Shown here in pieces: positions 62,032 to 64,000 of a DNA stretch of 64,000 bases. The position numbers and the translations under genes are program-made. The DNA lies in the NCBI GenBank assembly GCA_958448515.1, contig CAUDEF010000001.1, positions 124,001-188,000 of the forward strand. Reading direction: 5' to 3'. Source of the DNA: an uncultured Phascolarctobacterium sp. (GTDB lineage Bacteria; Bacillota; Negativicutes; Acidaminococcales; Acidaminococcaceae). The first letter of the stretch is position 1. Each line of letters opens with the position of its first letter. Under the pieces are notes generated by a model. The model searched no databases and was not told where the DNA came from. It worked only from the letters and a program-made list of their open reading frames with translations.

Positions 62032-63270
62032 TTAGAATAATACTTCTGTTTGTACCGGTTCAGTTTTGGCAATTAATTTGCCTTTACGGTAATTACGCAG
62101 AATATTGGCATTGAAATTAAGTGCGTCATACCAGTTTTTAGCGTCTAAGATAATGAAGTTGGCATCATTACCTTCTTTAATTCCATAAGCATCACCAAGA
62201 TGCAGAGTACGGGCTGCGTTGGTGGTAACAAATTTATAGGAGTTGATGATTTCGTCATATCCAAGCATATGGCCTGTATATAAGCCCATAAATACCTGAT
62301 CTCTCATTTTGGCATTGCCCAAGGGATTCCAGGGATCAAAAATATCATCAGAGCCAAAGGAAACATTGATTCCTGCTGCTGTCAGCTCCTTAACGCGGGT
62401 CATGCTGCGGCGTTTGGGATAATTGTCTGTTCTGCCGCCCAGATGCATATTAACACAAGGATTGGCAACAAAATTGATGCCGGAAAGTTTTAAAATACGC
62501 ATGAGTCTGATTACATAAGCGTTGTTATAGCTGTGCATGGCTGTGGTATGAGAGGCAGTAACCATATCGCTCATACCGGTTTCATAAGCGCGGGTTGCCA
62601 GTGTTTCCAGTCCTCTGGAGGCTTCGTCGTCAATTTCATCACAGTGTACGTCTATAAGCTTATTGTATTTTTGTGCCAGCTCAAAGCAGATATTTAAGGA
62701 TTCTACAGAGTATTCGCGGGTAAATTCAAAATGGGGAATTGCGCCTGCTGCATCTGCGCCCATTTTTAAAGCCTGTTCCAAAAGTTCCGCTCCTTTAGGA
62801 TAACTTAAAATACCGTACTGAGGAAAAGCAACAATCTGAATATCCATAAAGCTGCCAACTTCTTCGCGCAGCTCTAAAATAGCTTCCAGTGCGGTAAGTT
62901 TGGGGTCGTTGATATCTACATGGGTACGTACATACTGAATGCCGTTGGCAGCCTGCATACGTATAGCTTTATTTACACGCTCTTTAACTTCCTGCTTGGT
63001 AAGAAATGGTTTGTATTCTTCCCAGCACTGAATGCCTTCAAATAAGGTGCCGCTCATATTCCATCTTGGTTTGCCTGCAGTAAGACATGTATCAAGATGA
63101 ACATGAGATTCTACAAAGGGAGGCAGGACCATTTTTCCGGCGCAGTCTGCAATTACTTCTTCACCAGGAAGAGCTTCCAGATTGGGACCGATACAGGAAA
63201 ATTTATTATCAGTAACTCTGATATCTACCGGTTCTTCAGCGTTGGCAAGATAAAGATTTTTAAACAGCAT
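62032..63270 (-). CDS. codA: Cytosine deaminase (amidohydrolase)
   Basis: A 412-residue metal-dependent hydrolase. VESHVHLDT (about 54-62), VRTHVDI (about 114-120), IDVHCDEIDDEASRG, ASHTTAMHSYNNAY and GSDDIFDPWNPLGNA carry the metal and catalytic residues and match the CodA pattern. Converts cytosine to uracil and ammonia. The adjacent permease supports this substrate. AAAGGA precedes the ATG. Confidence 0.88.
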   Translation of the reverse strand: MLFKNLYLANAEEPVDIRVTDNKFSCIGPNLEALPGEEVIADCAGKMVLPPFVESHVHLDTCLTAGKPRWNMSGTLFEGIQCWEEYKPFLTKQEVKERVNKAIRMQAANGIQYVRTHVDINDPKLTALEAILELREEVGSFMDIQIVAFPQYGILSYPKGAELLEQALKMGADAAGAIPHFEFTREYSVESLNICFELAQKYNKLIDVHCDEIDDEASRGLETLATRAYETGMSDMVTASHTTAMHSYNNAYVIRLMRILKLSGINFVANPCVNMHLGGRTDNYPKRRSMTRVKELTAAGINVSFGSDDIFDPWNPLGNAKMRDQVFMGLYTGHMLGYDEIINSYKFVTTNAARTLHLGDAYGIKEGNDANFIILDAKNWYDALNFNANILRNYRKGKLIAKTEPVQTEVLF

Positions 63271-63288
63271 AAGTTATTCAATCCTTTC

Positions 63289-64000
63289 TTAATGTTTTTT
63301 AGTTTTCAGCATTTCACCGATAAAGAAGCAGATTGCCGCTACCACCATGGCATTAATAGCAGCTATGCCCCAGCTGCAAATATTGGCAACTACGGCGCCG
63401 ATAATTACGCCTGTAATATTAAACCAGTTAACTGATTGAAGTTTGGCGTCATAATCAAATGCTCTGCGGTTTTTGAAGTAGTTTAAGATAACGATAATGC
63501 CAATGGGAGGAAGGGCGCAGTTTAAGATGCTCAGCCAGCTGACGAAGTTCCAGTACAGCCAGATAGCCAGCAGTGTGCCGATGATACCTGAAATCCAGGT
63601 AGTAATTTTCATTCTGATGCTGCTGATATTGGAAATAGCAAGGCCGCCGGTATAAAGAGCATTGTTGTTGGTTGTCCAGATATTGGCGCCCAAAACGATA
63701 AGAGCCGGAATGGCAAGACCCTGAGCAATCATAACATAGAAAATATCGTCCTTGCCGGTAAAGGCGCCGCCTACAGCACCAAAGCAGAACATTAAGGTGT
63801 TGCCGATAAAAAAGGCAATAACAGTAGTCCAGACTGCTATTTTGCTGTTTCTGGAAAAACGGATGAAATTAGGTGTAGCAGTGCCGCCGGAAACAAATGA
63901 ACCGATAACATAGCCGATACCTGTTGCCAGGGTAATTCCTCCTGAGGACTGAGCAAAAATTGTCAGAAGTCCGCCGCCGTCACCGATAGCTGCAGTCATG
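63289..64000 (-). CDS. codB: Cytosine permease CodB (partial, 5' end beyond window)
   Basis: The visible C-terminal 236 residues match the second half of NCS1-family CodB: YVIGSFVSGGTATPNFIRFSR, IAFFIGNTLMFCFGAVGG, MIAQGLAIPALIVLGANIW and TTNNNALYTGGLAISNIS. The Met at 63999 is internal; about 170 residues lie beyond the right edge. Upstream of codA, 18 bases apart, as an uptake-deamination pair. Confidence 0.88.
   Translation of the reverse strand, partial: MTAAIGDGGGLLTIFAQSSGGITLATGIGYVIGSFVSGGTATPNFIRFSRNSKIAVWTTVIAFFIGNTLMFCFGAVGGAFTGKDDIFYVMIAQGLAIPALIVLGANIWTTNNNALYTGGLAISNISSIRMKITTWISGIIGTLLAIWLYWNFVSWLSILNCALPPIGIIVILNYFKNRRAFDYDAKLQSVNWFNITGVIIGAVVANICSWGIAAINAMVVAAICFFIGEMLKTKKH

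Noticed and set aside
63289..63999. A complete 236-residue permease starting at the Met at 63999
   Set aside because: The sequence aligns with the second half of CodB; the Met is internal and the gene continues past the window edge.
1..64000. tRNA, rRNA, CRISPR arrays, insertion sequences, prophage
   Set aside because: No cloverleaf, rRNA-like conserved stretch, spaced direct repeats, transposase or integrase frames were recognised on reading both strands.

Overview
The window is about 64 kb of chromosome around a replication origin. The dense gene packing, low-to-moderate GC, Firmicutes-type order around rpmH, dnaA and gyrB, true Noc and Soj/Spo0J homologues, and pan and biotin gene sets suggest an anaerobic Firmicute. 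I infer class Negativicutes (for example a Phascolarctobacterium or Acidaminococcus relative) with moderate confidence. No tRNA, rRNA, CRISPR array, insertion sequence or prophage was seen.

Origin region (about 39.2-62 kb). Leftward from the origin run rpmH, rnpA, yidD, yidC, jag, mnmE, mnmG, rsmG, noc, a nucleotidyltransferase, parA, parB, a DUF554 gene and a DUF4446 gene. Rightward run dnaA, dnaN, yaaA, recF, a DciA-like gene, remB, gyrB, a small unknown gene, thiN, a TSUP permease gene and gyrA. DnaA boxes lie on both sides of dnaA. A DnaA-trio-like run followed by an AT-rich stretch precedes dnaN, so the origin looks bipartite. Two perfect parS sites flank the nucleotidyltransferase, and one of them forms the stem of a terminator.

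Left arm. From position 1: the end of a DUF697 gene, gluQRS, small exported or membrane proteins, a LysM protein with a near-consensus LexA box, and an Rrf2 regulator with cysK, an HD protein and mnmA. Then, on the minus strand, come yabE-rnmV-rsmA and a DUF2520-panB-panC-panD operon preceded by a pan-motif-like RNA and an attenuator. Plus-strand genes follow: glycerate uptake and kinase; a biotin locus (membrane protein, BioW-BioF fusion, bioY, bioD, bioA) with two promoters of the same layout, each with paired BirA-type operators; and copA-copZ with a divergent HxlR regulator.

Middle. MATE exporter, FAA hydrolase, PHP phosphatase, ychF, a decayed lysE remnant, a RibU-like ECF component, glpK, an exported unknown, DUF951, and a branched-chain amino-acid ABC operon with two binding proteins and a CBS-ACT protein.

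Right edge. After gyrA come a cytosine deaminase gene and the C-terminal part of a cytosine permease gene, both on the minus strand and running off the window.

The most unusual content is the biotin locus: a fused pimeloyl-CoA ligase/KAPA synthase next to an unassigned small membrane protein under the same BirA-type control. Other points of note are the parS-terminator, the pan leader, the LexA-controlled YneA-like gene and a GyrA with two changes at quinolone-resistance positions.
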